The position numbers were made by a program, and so were the translations under genes. Positions 1 through 7,562 of a DNA stretch of 10,434 bases are shown in pieces (position 1 is the first letter of the stretch; each line of letters starts with the position of its first letter). The notes beneath the pieces are model-generated. The model worked only from the letters and a program-made list of their open reading frames with translations, was not told the DNA's origin and searched no databases. The stretch spans positions 1 through 10,434 of the forward strand of contig RFIK01000027.1 in the NCBI GenBank assembly GCA_003695605.1, written 5' to 3'. This DNA is from Chlorobiota bacterium (GTDB lineage Bacteria > Bacteroidota > Ignavibacteria > Kapaibacteriales > NICIL-2).

Positions 1-831
1 GCGGGGAAACCGATGAGCGCTCTTGCGCCAGACCTCGACGGAATCGTAGACACACCACTCCAGGCTCAGCCCACCGATGATGCAGATGTCGTGTTCCTGG
101 CTGTGCCGCATGGTGCTGCACGAGCTTTCCTGGCAGAGCATCCCCAGCTCGAGCGTAGCATCATCGTGGACTTAAGCAGCGACCATCGCTCCGATCCAGC
201 GTTCGTCTACGGCTTGCCCGAACTCAACCGCGATCGTATCCGCACGGCACGTCGGATTGCCAATCCCGGCTGCTTCGCAACGGCGCTGTCGCTATCGCTT
301 CTGCCGTTGCGGTACAGCGGAATCACGCTACCAGCGATCTACGCCAGCGGGATCACCGGCTCGACAGGTGCAGGCGCATCGCTCAGTCCGACGGTGCATT
401 TTTCCTGGCGCTTTGCGAACGTCGAACCCTACAGCATCTTGAGCCATCGGCATGCGGAGGAAGTCTGCACTGCGCTCGGTCTGGAGCCGCCGCTGCACTT
501 TGTCCCGCAGCGTGGCCCCTTTACACGCGGGATCGTGACGACAATGTTTGTCCCCGCTCCACTATCGGAGGAGACGCTCGCCCAACTCTACCGCGAGTAC
601 TACGCCACCGAGCCTCTCGTCCAATGCACAAGCGACCCCCCGGACCTCAAGCGTGTTGTCGGAACAGCGCGTGCGGTCGTGCACTGCGCCGTTCGCCAGC
701 AAACTGCGGTGATCATCTGTGCACTCGACAACATGCTCAAAGGTGCAGCAGCACAAGCAGTGCAGAACATGAACCTTGCGCTTGGGCTGGACGAAACGGC
801 AGGGCTTCCACTTCGGAGTATCGGTTGGTAA
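1..831 (+). CDS. argC: N-acetyl(succinyl)-gamma-glutamyl-phosphate reductase ArgC, 5' end missing
   Basis: This enzyme makes the NADPH-dependent reduction of N-acyl-glutamyl-5-phosphate to the semialdehyde in arginine synthesis. The frame is open from base 1: the codons before the first visible ATG (position 13) read AGKP, which fits the family's conserved 'GKP' segment, so the gene starts upstream and that ATG is internal. About 276 codons remain, and roughly 45-50 N-terminal residues with the Rossmann glycine motif are missing. The catalytic cysteine is visible in NPGCFATA (Cys codon at 271-273) and the catalytic-base region in SHRHAEE (His codons at 445 and 451). The segment TGSTGAG followed by THFSW-like residues (here VHFSWRF) resembles Bacteroidota ArgC. 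The stop at 829-831 lies 2 nt before the next gene. Family assignment is firm. The acyl group on the substrate (acetyl or succinyl) cannot be read from this protein. Confidence 0.95.
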   Translation, partial: AGKPMSALAPDLDGIVDTPLQAQPTDDADVVFLAVPHGAARAFLAEHPQLERSIIVDLSSDHRSDPAFVYGLPELNRDRIRTARRIANPGCFATALSLSLLPLRYSGITLPAIYASGITGSTGAGASLSPTVHFSWRFANVEPYSILSHRHAEEVCTALGLEPPLHFVPQRGPFTRGIVTTMFVPAPLSEETLAQLYREYYATEPLVQCTSDPPDLKRVVGTARAVVHCAVRQQTAVIICALDNMLKGAAAQAVQNMNLALGLDETAGLPLRSIGW

Positions 832-833
832 CG

Positions 834-1796
834 ATGAAACAGCAGACGATGCAACACTTCACGAAACTCGCTGATGTATCGAACCTCGGCGCGCTCATCG
901 AACGCGCAATCGAGTGCAAACGTTCGCCCCATGCCTGGTCTTCGCTCGGGCGCGGACGTACGCTCGGGATGGTGTTTTTCAACCCAAGCCTCCGAACACG
1001 CGTGAGCACGCACCGCGCAGCAACGCTGTTAGGAATGGATGTCATCAGTATGACCGTTGGCGATGAAACCTGGCAACTCGAAACGCGCGACGGTGTGGTG
1101 ATGGATGGCCCAGCAGCCGAGCATATCCGCGAAGCAGCAGCAGTGCTCGGTCGGTACGTGGATGTGCTGGGTGTGCGCTCGTTCGCTCGGCTTCAGAACC
1201 GCGAGGAAGATTACGCCGAAACGATCCTCGAACGCTTCCGTGCGTGCGCAGGTGTTCCGATTGTCAGCCTCGAATCAGCAACACGGCATCCGCTCCAATC
1301 GCTGGCAGATGTTCTGACGATCGAGCAGTTCAAGCGTCGCAGCCGACCTCGCGTGGTGCTCACATGGGCACCGCACCCCAAAGCCTTGCCGCAGGCTGTC
1401 CCAAATTCGTTTGCAGAGTGGGCACGTGCGATGGACTACGAGCTTATCATTGCGCATCCTCCCGGATATGAGCTCGATCCGCAGTTCACCGAGGGTGCAA
1501 CGATCACCTACGACCAAGACGAAGCGCTCGACGGCGCTGAGTTCGTCTATGCAAAAAACTGGTCGAGCTACCGTGACTACGGCAAAGTTTTGTCGCAAGA
1601 TCGGCAGTGGCAAATCACACCGGAGAAGATGGCGCGCACCAGCGATGGCTACTTCCTCCACTGCCTTCCGATTCGGCGGAATATGATCGCAAGCGACGCA
1701 GTGCTCGATTCACCGCGCTCGCTTGTCATCGAGCAAGCAGCTAACCGCATACCCGCAGCGCACGCTGTGCTCCGAACAATGCTGGAGACGCTATGA
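834..1796 (+). CDS. argF': N-succinylornithine/N-acetylornithine carbamoyltransferase (ArgF')
   Basis: This enzyme transfers the carbamoyl group of carbamoyl phosphate to an N-acylated ornithine, giving N-acylcitrulline. It has 320 residues. Carbamoyl-phosphate binding motifs are FFNPSLRTR (about 48-56), HPLQSLAD and HCLPIRRN near the C-terminus. The first two differ from the STRTR and HPxQ of ordinary ornithine carbamoyltransferase. The sequence aligns without gaps, from memory, to B. fragilis N-succinylornithine carbamoyltransferase through MDG..EH, GVRSFAR and TWAPHP.PLPQAVPNSFAEW. The residue matching Pro90 of that enzyme (Glu92 in Xanthomonas acetylornithine carbamoyltransferase) is Ala95. 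Published E92A, E92S, E92V and E92P changes convert the Xanthomonas enzyme to succinylornithine use, so succinyl is the likelier acyl group (inference). ATG 834 follows the argC stop by 2 nt. ATG 849 aligns better with the B. fragilis start. Neither has a clear Shine-Dalgarno. The frame is open back to 624, but that part is argC shadow. Confidence 0.93.
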   Translation: MKQQTMQHFTKLADVSNLGALIERAIECKRSPHAWSSLGRGRTLGMVFFNPSLRTRVSTHRAATLLGMDVISMTVGDETWQLETRDGVVMDGPAAEHIREAAAVLGRYVDVLGVRSFARLQNREEDYAETILERFRACAGVPIVSLESATRHPLQSLADVLTIEQFKRRSRPRVVLTWAPHPKALPQAVPNSFAEWARAMDYELIIAHPPGYELDPQFTEGATITYDQDEALDGAEFVYAKNWSSYRDYGKVLSQDRQWQITPEKMARTSDGYFLHCLPIRRNMIASDAVLDSPRSLVIEQAANRIPAAHAVLRTMLETL

Positions 1797-2575
1797 CGAC
1801 GCTGCACATCCTCAAGCTCGGCGGCGAACTCCTCAGCAGTGACCGCAGCAGCGACCTTGCGCCCCTTGCCAGCCAACTGGCGCAACTTCCACAGCCGCTT
1901 TTAATCGTCCACGGCGGCGGCAAACAATCCACGGCGCTTGCCCAGCAGCTCGGAATTGAAGCGCGCTTTCACAACGGCCGCCGCATCACAGACGCTGCCA
2001 TGCTCGATGTCCTGGTGATGACCACCGCCGGTCTGCTCAACAAGCGCCTTGTTGCCGCACTCTTGGCTGAAGGGGTGCGCGCTGTGGGAATCGCTGCATG
2101 CGATGGCAACATCATATGCGCCGCCAAGCGCCGTGGGACGGTTGAGTTCGGCTACGTCGGCGATCCCATTTGCGCAGACATCGCTCCGCTGAGGGCATTG
2201 CTCGACGCAGGATTTGTCCCCGTCGTCGCGCCGATCACCCACGATGGATCTGGCCAGCTCCTCAATACCAATGCCGACACAGTCGCAGCGAGCATTGCTG
2301 CGCTGTTTGCTGCCGCAGAATGGGACGTTCGACTATGGTTTTGCACACCAAGCGGTGGCGTTCGCGACGCATGTGGTGAAATCATCCCAACGCTCGACCG
2401 CCAGCAGCTTGCAATGCTGACGGAGCGTGGTATCGTCCGCGATGGGATGCTTCCCAAACTCGAAGCCGCTTTCGCTGCAGCAGACTGTGGCATAGCCGAG
2501 GTTGCGATCATCGCAGCCGACCTCTTACCGCATGTGCGCGGCACCCGCATTCTTCCCTCACGGAGGGCCGAGTAA
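1793..2575 (+). CDS. argB: Acetylglutamate (or succinylglutamate) kinase ArgB
   Basis: This amino acid kinase phosphorylates the gamma-carboxylate of an N-acylglutamate with ATP, the committed step before ArgC. It has 260 residues, close to the 258 of the E. coli enzyme. Visible motifs are the N-terminal lysine and glycines KLGG (Lys8), VHGGGK (40-44), NGRRITD (61-67), LLNTNADTVAA (about 157-166) and GMLPKL (Lys222). It begins directly with the first beta strand and lacks the N-terminal helix that arginine-sensitive kinases use to form hexamers, so feedback inhibition by arginine is unlikely (inference). The usual 'TDV.GV' loop reads TPSGGV. The start overlaps the argF' stop by 4 nt (ATGA), with GGAG at 1784-1787 giving good spacing. 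Enzyme family is certain. Acetyl versus succinyl substrate is open and should match ArgF'. Confidence 0.95.
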   Translation: MTTLHILKLGGELLSSDRSSDLAPLASQLAQLPQPLLIVHGGGKQSTALAQQLGIEARFHNGRRITDAAMLDVLVMTTAGLLNKRLVAALLAEGVRAVGIAACDGNIICAAKRRGTVEFGYVGDPICADIAPLRALLDAGFVPVVAPITHDGSGQLLNTNADTVAASIAALFAAAEWDVRLWFCTPSGGVRDACGEIIPTLDRQQLAMLTERGIVRDGMLPKLEAAFAAADCGIAEVAIIAADLLPHVRGTRILPSRRAE

Positions 2576-3648
2576 TGACTGCTGCCGTTGAACTGCTCGC
2601 CCGGCTCGTTGCGACCTTCTCACCGAGCAGGGAAGAAAGCCAAGCCGCCGGGATTATCGAGCGTTTTCTTGCCGAGCGTAACATCCCCTGGCAGCGGAGC
2701 GGCAATAACGTTTGGGCATGCTCGGCATCGTTGGACCAATCGAAGCCGACGATTCTGCTCAACTCACACCTCGATACCGTTCGCCCGGTAGCAGGATGGA
2801 CGCGCAATCCACTTTCAGCGACCATCGAAGACGGCAGACTCTACGGCTTAGGCAGCAACGACGCCGGAGCAAGCTTGGTTGCGCTCGCGGTCGTGTTTGC
2901 GGAGCTGTGGGCACTGCCGTTGCCGTACAACCTCGTCTTTGCTGCAACTGCTGAGGAGGAAATCAGCGGGGCAGGTGGAATCAGCTCCATTCTCGAACAA
3001 CTTCCCCGGCTAGATGCCGCAATCGTCGGCGAGCCAACGTCGCTTCGGATGGCAATCGCAGAACGCGGTCTGATGGTCCTTCGCTGCGTCGCTGAAGGCG
3101 TTGCAGGCCATGCTGCCCACGGCAGCGGCGTCAACGCCATTGACATTGCACTCGACGACATCGCCTGGCTCCATGCGCAGCCGTTCGAGCGCACAAGCGA
3201 TCTGCTCGGTCGCGTTCGCGCAACGGTCACGATGATCTCGGCAGGTTCGCAGCACAACGTCATTCCTGATCGGTGCACGTTCACCGTGGATCTGCGCACT
3301 ACCGACGCCTACACTCACGAAGAGCTGCTCGGGGTTCTGGCAGCGAACCTTCGCTCATGCATCGAGCAAGTATCGCTGCGTTTGCGTCCGTCGCGCCTGC
3401 CTGCTGGGCATGCATTCCTCCATGTTGCCGAGCGTCTGGGCATTCCGTGCTACGGGTCACCGACGCTCTCGGATCAGGCGCTGCTGCCAGTACCGAGCAT
3501 CAAGATGGGCCCAGGCGACTCGCAGCGCTCGCACACTGCCGATGAGTACATCGAACTCGGCGAGCTTGCCGAAGGCATCGCTCACTACCGCGCCTTCCTT
3601 CTCACGCTCGCAGAATACCTTTCGAACCACTCACTCCTGGAGGAATGA
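2575..3648 (+). CDS. argE: M20-family N-acylcitrulline/N-acetylornithine deacylase (ArgE-like)
   Basis: This zinc amidohydrolase of peptidase family M20 has 357 residues. Metal and catalytic residues can be placed: His65 and Asp67 in NSHLDTV, Asp96 in GSNDAG (bridging), Glu127-Glu128 in AEEEISG (general base), Glu153 in VGEPT, and His320 in RSHTADEYI. His179 in AGHAAHG lies in the dimerisation domain, which interrupts the catalytic domain. It sits between argB and argH beside an N-acylornithine carbamoyltransferase. Its expected substrate is therefore N-acylcitrulline, yielding citrulline for ArgG, rather than N-acetylornithine (established for the Bacteroides and Xanthomonas routes, inferred here). 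The start shares one base with the argB stop (TAATG), with a strong GGAGG at 2562-2566 eight nt upstream. Closely related M20 enzymes include DapE and LysK; the operon argues against those roles. Confidence 0.9.
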   Translation: MTAAVELLARLVATFSPSREESQAAGIIERFLAERNIPWQRSGNNVWACSASLDQSKPTILLNSHLDTVRPVAGWTRNPLSATIEDGRLYGLGSNDAGASLVALAVVFAELWALPLPYNLVFAATAEEEISGAGGISSILEQLPRLDAAIVGEPTSLRMAIAERGLMVLRCVAEGVAGHAAHGSGVNAIDIALDDIAWLHAQPFERTSDLLGRVRATVTMISAGSQHNVIPDRCTFTVDLRTTDAYTHEELLGVLAANLRSCIEQVSLRLRPSRLPAGHAFLHVAERLGIPCYGSPTLSDQALLPVPSIKMGPGDSQRSHTADEYIELGELAEGIAHYRAFLLTLAEYLSNHSLLEE

Positions 3649-4946
3649 TGAAGCTCTGGCAAAAAAGCACCACGCAGCTCGATGAAGTGGTCGAACAGTT
3701 TACGATCGGTCGCGATCCGGAGCTTGATCTCCGCTTGGCTCGGTACGACGTTGCCGCATCGCTGGCGCACGCCCACATGCTCGGCACTACAGGCATCATT
3801 TCAACTGAGGAAGCATCGCAGCTCATCGGCGCACTCGAGGCAATCGCAGGTGAAATCGAACGCGGCACCTTTCGCATCGAGGATGGCGTCGAGGACATCC
3901 ACTCGCAACTGGAGCTCGCGCTGGTGCAGCGGCTCGGACCGATCGGGGAAAAAATCCACACCGCACGGTCGCGCAACGATCAAGTGCTTACTGCGATTGC
4001 GCTCTACGCACGCGATCGCCTGCAGCAAACTGGAGCGCACATCCATACGCTCATCGGTGCTATGCTTGCGTGGGCAGAGCGCCATCGCGAAATCCTGATG
4101 CCAGGCCTGACACACATGCAAGCAGCAATGCCGACGACGTTTGCGCTCTGGATGAGCTCGTATGCGGAATCACTCTTGGACGACGAAGCATTTGCCAAAG
4201 CTGCTCGAGAGATTGCAGCGAAAAATCCGCTCGGCACCGCCGCTGGCTATGGGAGCAGTTTCCCGATCGATCGCCGCATGACGACTGCGCTGCTCGGCTT
4301 CCGCTCGATGGTTGCCAGCCCGGCAGCAGCGCAGCTTCTCCGCGGGAAAATCGAGCGTGCTTGTGCAACGGCACTGGCAGCATATTCGGCTACGCTCGGA
4401 CGCCTCGCAATGGATGTGGTGCTGTTCCTTTCGCCGGGCTATCAATTTCTCCGGCTTCCGCCTGCACTCACGACGGGATCGAGCATCATGCCGCACAAGC
4501 AAAATCCGGACGTCTTCGAACTGCTCCGTGCGCGACTGAATCGAGTCCAGGCAGCTCCGACCACAATTGCCATGGTGACGACAAATCTCCCTTCGGGCTA
4601 CCATCGGGACTATCAGCTGCTCAAAGAATTGCTGATTCCCGTATGGGATGAGTTCGATGAATGCGTTGCCATCCTGCACCATGTCTTGCCGGAACTTGCC
4701 CCTGTCGAAGGGATAATCGAGCGTGCAGAGTACCAACAAATCTGGAGTGTTGAGCGCGTCCACGAACGCATGCGTACCTACGGCGAAAGTTTCCGCACCG
4801 CATACCGTGCAGTCGCAGAAGCGGCAGAGAGCATCCCAGTGCCCCAGCAGTGCCCCGCATACCTCCGCACGATGGAGCAGGAAGCATTGGCTGCGCTCGG
4901 CACGGCTCTCGAGCAGGCTCGGCTGGGAAGTGCAGCGTCATTCTAA
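3648..4946 (+). CDS. argH: Argininosuccinate lyase ArgH
   Basis: This enzyme catalyses the last step of arginine synthesis, cleaving argininosuccinate to arginine and fumarate. It is a homotetramer of the fumarase/aspartase superfamily. The protein has 432 residues, slightly shorter than the roughly 460 of E. coli-type enzymes. Visible motifs are HSQLE and HTARSRNDQV (about 85-113), the catalytic Thr155-His156 in PGLTHMQ, and the superfamily signature GSSIMPHKQN (277-286) on the flexible loop with the catalytic serine. ATG 3648 overlaps the argE stop (TGATG) and lies 4 nt after GGAGG (3639-3643). ATG 3645, one codon upstream, is only 1 nt from that site. Homologues usually begin MKLWQK, which also favours 3648. 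It is the last gene of the visible arginine operon. I see no strong terminator after it. Confidence 0.96.
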   Translation: MKLWQKSTTQLDEVVEQFTIGRDPELDLRLARYDVAASLAHAHMLGTTGIISTEEASQLIGALEAIAGEIERGTFRIEDGVEDIHSQLELALVQRLGPIGEKIHTARSRNDQVLTAIALYARDRLQQTGAHIHTLIGAMLAWAERHREILMPGLTHMQAAMPTTFALWMSSYAESLLDDEAFAKAAREIAAKNPLGTAAGYGSSFPIDRRMTTALLGFRSMVASPAAAQLLRGKIERACATALAAYSATLGRLAMDVVLFLSPGYQFLRLPPALTTGSSIMPHKQNPDVFELLRARLNRVQAAPTTIAMVTTNLPSGYHRDYQLLKELLIPVWDEFDECVAILHHVLPELAPVEGIIERAEYQQIWSVERVHERMRTYGESFRTAYRAVAEAAESIPVPQQCPAYLRTMEQEALAALGTALEQARLGSAASF

Positions 4947-5027
4947 AGCCCGTAGTTGCTCAGCTTGTGTCATTAGCTGCGGCACATGTTCGTCTTATCC
5001 CGCAGTGGGAATTCGTGCGTGCAAGGT

Positions 5028-6233
5028 ATGGGAACAACCGATCGAATCACGGTTTTCGGTCGTGACATTATTGATCGCGCAGCTATCGAGCAGCTCGAGC
5101 GCTGCGTCGGCGACGGCGACATTGGCGTCCTCAATGCCGATGCGCACCACGGGTACCGCCATCCGATTGGCGGGGCAGTCGCTTACCGCGATAAAATTTC
5201 CCTCTCTGGCGTCGGGTTCGACATCGCCTGCGGCAACAAGGCGGTGCGCACCAATATTCGCGCCGCCGATGTTGACATTGCCCGCGTGATGGACGAGATC
5301 GTCCGTCGCATCTCGTTCGGGGTCGGGCGCAAAAGCAAGGAGCCGGTTGATCACCCCGTGCTCGAGCGCATCGCCCACGCCGAATTCAAGCCTCAGCGAA
5401 CGCTCTTTACCTTAGCTGCAGAGCAGCTCGGCACAGTCGGTGGCGGCAACCACTACGTGGACCTTTACCGCGACGACGACGGCTGGCTCTGGGTGGCGGT
5501 GCACTTCGGTTCGCGCGGATTCGGGCATCGCACGACGATGGGCTTCATTGCGCTCTCGCAGGGACGATCGTTCGATGACCACGTCCCGGAAGGTTCGATG
5601 GATGCACCGCCAATCCTTTTCGATGCCCGATCGGAACTCGGCCAGGACTACCTTGCTGCAATCGAACTCGCCGGCGCGTACGCCTACGCTGGGCGCGACA
5701 TTGTTGTGGATAAGGTTCTCGAAATTCTCGGCGCACGTGCGACGTACTCAGTGCACAATCACCACAACTTCCTCTGGCGCGAGGAGCACTTCGGGCACCA
5801 GTGGTGGGTAGTGCGGAAGGGCTGCACGCCGGCATTCCCCGGGCAAGCGTCGTTCATCGGCTCAACGATGGGAGACATTGCGGTCATCGTCGAGGGCATT
5901 GACAGCGAGCTGGCACGCCGCGCACTCTATACGACCGTGCACGGCGCAGGGCGCACGATGAGCCGCACGCAAGCAGCAGGGAAACGTCGCTGGCGTCGCG
6001 GTCGGTGGGTGCAGGTATCACCAGGCCTTGTCAACTTCGAGCAGGTTAAAGCGCAGCTTCGCGCCCGCGGCATCGAGCTTCGCGGTGGTGGTGCCGATGA
6101 AGCGCCCCAGTGCTATAAACCGCTCCGCGAGGTACTTGCGCGACACGAGGGAACGATCCGCATCCTCTGGACACTCTACCCCCTCGGCGTCGCAATGGCA
6201 GGGGAGCACGACTTCGACCCCTACAAGGATTAG
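5028..6233 (+). CDS. rtcB: RtcB-family RNA ligase, divergent subgroup
   Basis: RtcB enzymes join RNA 2',3'-cyclic or 3'-phosphate ends to 5'-OH ends using GTP and Mn2+. Visible motifs (401-residue numbering) are HHGYRHPIGGAVA (40-52), Asp65 and Cys68 in GVGFDIACGN, Asn141-His142 in GTVGGGNHYVDL, His159 in HFGSRG, HNHHNF (243-248), RKGCTPA (263-269), the guanylylated histidine His305 in VHGAGRTMSR, and EAPQCYKPL (358-366). All metal ligands and the nucleotide-accepting histidine are kept. Two things are unusual. The canonical DIGCGM-like core reads DIACGN, and the near-C-terminal Lys-Gly reads Ala391-Gly392 followed by nine extra residues. The frame opens at ATG 4986, but conserved sequence starts just after ATG 5028. 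Ribosome-binding sites are poor for both, and GTG 5019 is a third option. No archease, RtcA, RtcR or PrfH gene is visible nearby. The stop overlaps the convergent rfbA stop by 4 nt. Confidence 0.9.
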   Translation: MGTTDRITVFGRDIIDRAAIEQLERCVGDGDIGVLNADAHHGYRHPIGGAVAYRDKISLSGVGFDIACGNKAVRTNIRAADVDIARVMDEIVRRISFGVGRKSKEPVDHPVLERIAHAEFKPQRTLFTLAAEQLGTVGGGNHYVDLYRDDDGWLWVAVHFGSRGFGHRTTMGFIALSQGRSFDDHVPEGSMDAPPILFDARSELGQDYLAAIELAGAYAYAGRDIVVDKVLEILGARATYSVHNHHNFLWREEHFGHQWWVVRKGCTPAFPGQASFIGSTMGDIAVIVEGIDSELARRALYTTVHGAGRTMSRTQAAGKRRWRRGRWVQVSPGLVNFEQVKAQLRARGIELRGGGADEAPQCYKPLREVLARHEGTIRILWTLYPLGVAMAGEHDFDPYKD

Positions 6234-7111
6234 CCCACGGGGATCGCCGCTTCCTCCGCAATGCGGAGGCAGTAGTCGCGGTACGAACACTTCGGCAGCT
6301 GCTGGATGTGCCGAAGCAGCTGCTGGCGCGTGATGAAACCTTCGTAAAGCGCGATTTCCTCCAAGCACGCAATCTTCAAGCCCTGCCGTTTTTCGATAGC
6401 GTGGATGAACTGACTCGCTTCGAGCAACGCTTCGGGGGTTCCGGTATCGAGCCACGCAACGCCACGCCCGATCAACTCTGCCCGGAGACGTCCGCGCTCT
6501 AAGTAGAGCCGCTGCAAATCGGTGATCTCCAGTTCTCCGCGTGCACTGGGACGAAGCGTTTCCGCAAGCTCGACGACGTCAGGTGTGAACACATACAGAC
6601 CCGGGATTGCGTAGGACGAGCGCGGCGAGCGCGGCTTTTCCTCGATGCTGAGCACTTGCCCATCGGGAGCGAACTCGACGACGCCATACCGCTCTGGGTC
6701 CTGGACGTGATAGGCGAAAATCGTTGCGCCGTCGTTCGTCGTAAGGGCGCGGCGGAGGAAGTCGAGCTTGCCGTAGAAGAGGTTATCTCCCAAAATCAAG
6801 CACACCTGGTCGCTCCCGATGAAGTCCGCACCGATGGTGAATGCTTCGGCGATCCCGCGTGGCTGCGGCTGGACGGCGTAGTGGAGGTGAATGCCCCACT
6901 GGCTGCCGTCGCCCAAGAGTCGCTCCAGAGCTGGTGTATCGTGCGGCGTCGAAATGATGAGGATCTGGCGAATCCCCGCGAGCATGAGCGTCCCGAGCGG
7001 ATAGTAAATCATCGGCTTGTCATAGACCGGCTGCAACTGCTTGCTCTGGACAGCGGTCATCGGGTAGAGCCGAGTGCCACTGCCACCAGCGAGCACGATT
7101 CCTTTGGTCAT
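6230..7111 (-). CDS. rfbA: Glucose-1-phosphate thymidylyltransferase RfbA/RmlA
   Basis: This enzyme couples dTTP and glucose-1-phosphate to give dTDP-glucose, the first step towards dTDP-L-rhamnose and related surface-polysaccharide sugars. It is cytoplasmic. The 293 residues are full length for the long RmlA type. Motifs are the nucleotide-binding LAGGSGTRLYP (7-17), KQLQPVYDKPMIYYPLGTL (24-42), LLGDGSQWGI (65-74), Asp109 in LGDNLFYG (Mg2+), IEEKP (156-160) and Asp222 in WLDTGT (Mg2+). The start overlaps the stop of the upstream gene by 4 nt (ATGA), with AGAGGA just before it, so translation is probably coupled. No rfbB, rfbC or rfbD lies in the window, so the other rhamnose genes must be elsewhere if present. 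The last codons overlap the convergent rtcB stop. Confidence 0.97.
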   Translation of the reverse strand: MTKGIVLAGGSGTRLYPMTAVQSKQLQPVYDKPMIYYPLGTLMLAGIRQILIISTPHDTPALERLLGDGSQWGIHLHYAVQPQPRGIAEAFTIGADFIGSDQVCLILGDNLFYGKLDFLRRALTTNDGATIFAYHVQDPERYGVVEFAPDGQVLSIEEKPRSPRSSYAIPGLYVFTPDVVELAETLRPSARGELEITDLQRLYLERGRLRAELIGRGVAWLDTGTPEALLEASQFIHAIEKRQGLKIACLEEIALYEGFITRQQLLRHIQQLPKCSYRDYCLRIAEEAAIPVG

Positions 7112-7560
7112 TGTTCCTCTGGCGATGGTGAAGCTGAACTGCCCCAGCGGTGGTCGTTCTGGAGCTGTTTGAGGTATGCAAAGTCGTGCGCGAAGTCAAC
7201 GACGTTTCGGAGCGCACCAGTGGTCAGTTCCATGTACACTGCTTGAAATCGCTCCAAGAGCGGTTCCTCGTCGGTCGCGTCGAGCGCAGTAGCAATGCCG
7301 AGCCGGAACTCGTTGACTTGCGCGGTGAACTCATCCTCGAGTTGGCGGTAGCCTTCATCGCCCCGCCGCATGCGACGGAGGGCGCGGTACACACGCCAGA
7401 GCGCAGCACCACTGGTAATGATCCGCTGTGCCAGCGCAGCATCTGCTTGGAGTGCGCACAACTCGAGCACAACGGCGAGATCGTCCGGCTTGCGGAGATT
7501 GTTGCCGCTGTAGTTCTGGAGGTACGCAACCACTGCCAATGTGTCGTCGGAAATCTCCAT
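7108..7560 (-). CDS. Hypothetical helical protein coupled to rfbA
   Basis: I do not recognise this 150-residue protein. It is predicted by eye to be almost entirely alpha-helical and soluble: no signal peptide or membrane segment, and many Leu, Ala, Arg and Glu residues in amphipathic patterns. An Arg-rich stretch, RALRRMRRG, lies at about 59-67. The C-terminal tail is low complexity, rich in Ser, Pro and Glu. Aromatic and acidic residues cluster near FQAVYMEL and VVDFAHDFAYL in the last third. It starts 2 nt after the DUF486 stop and its stop overlaps the rfbA start by 4 nt, so it is the middle gene of a three-gene unit. Tight coupling on both sides and uninterrupted reading support a real gene. 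The longer open frame on the opposite strand is judged a shadow. Function unknown; a role linked to dTDP-sugar or envelope metabolism is only a guess from position. Confidence 0.8.
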   Translation of the reverse strand: MEISDDTLAVVAYLQNYSGNNLRKPDDLAVVLELCALQADAALAQRIITSGAALWRVYRALRRMRRGDEGYRQLEDEFTAQVNEFRLGIATALDATDEEPLLERFQAVYMELTTGALRNVVDFAHDFAYLKQLQNDHRWGSSASPSPEEQ

Positions 7561-7562
7561 CG

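Noticed and set aside
624..833. N-terminal extension of the argF' frame by 70 codons
   Set aside because: It overlaps the end of argC in another frame, and homologues start near 834 or 849.
4170..4763. A 197-codon minus-strand open frame
   Set aside because: It is antisense to argH, including the catalytic signature loop, and has no recognisable content.
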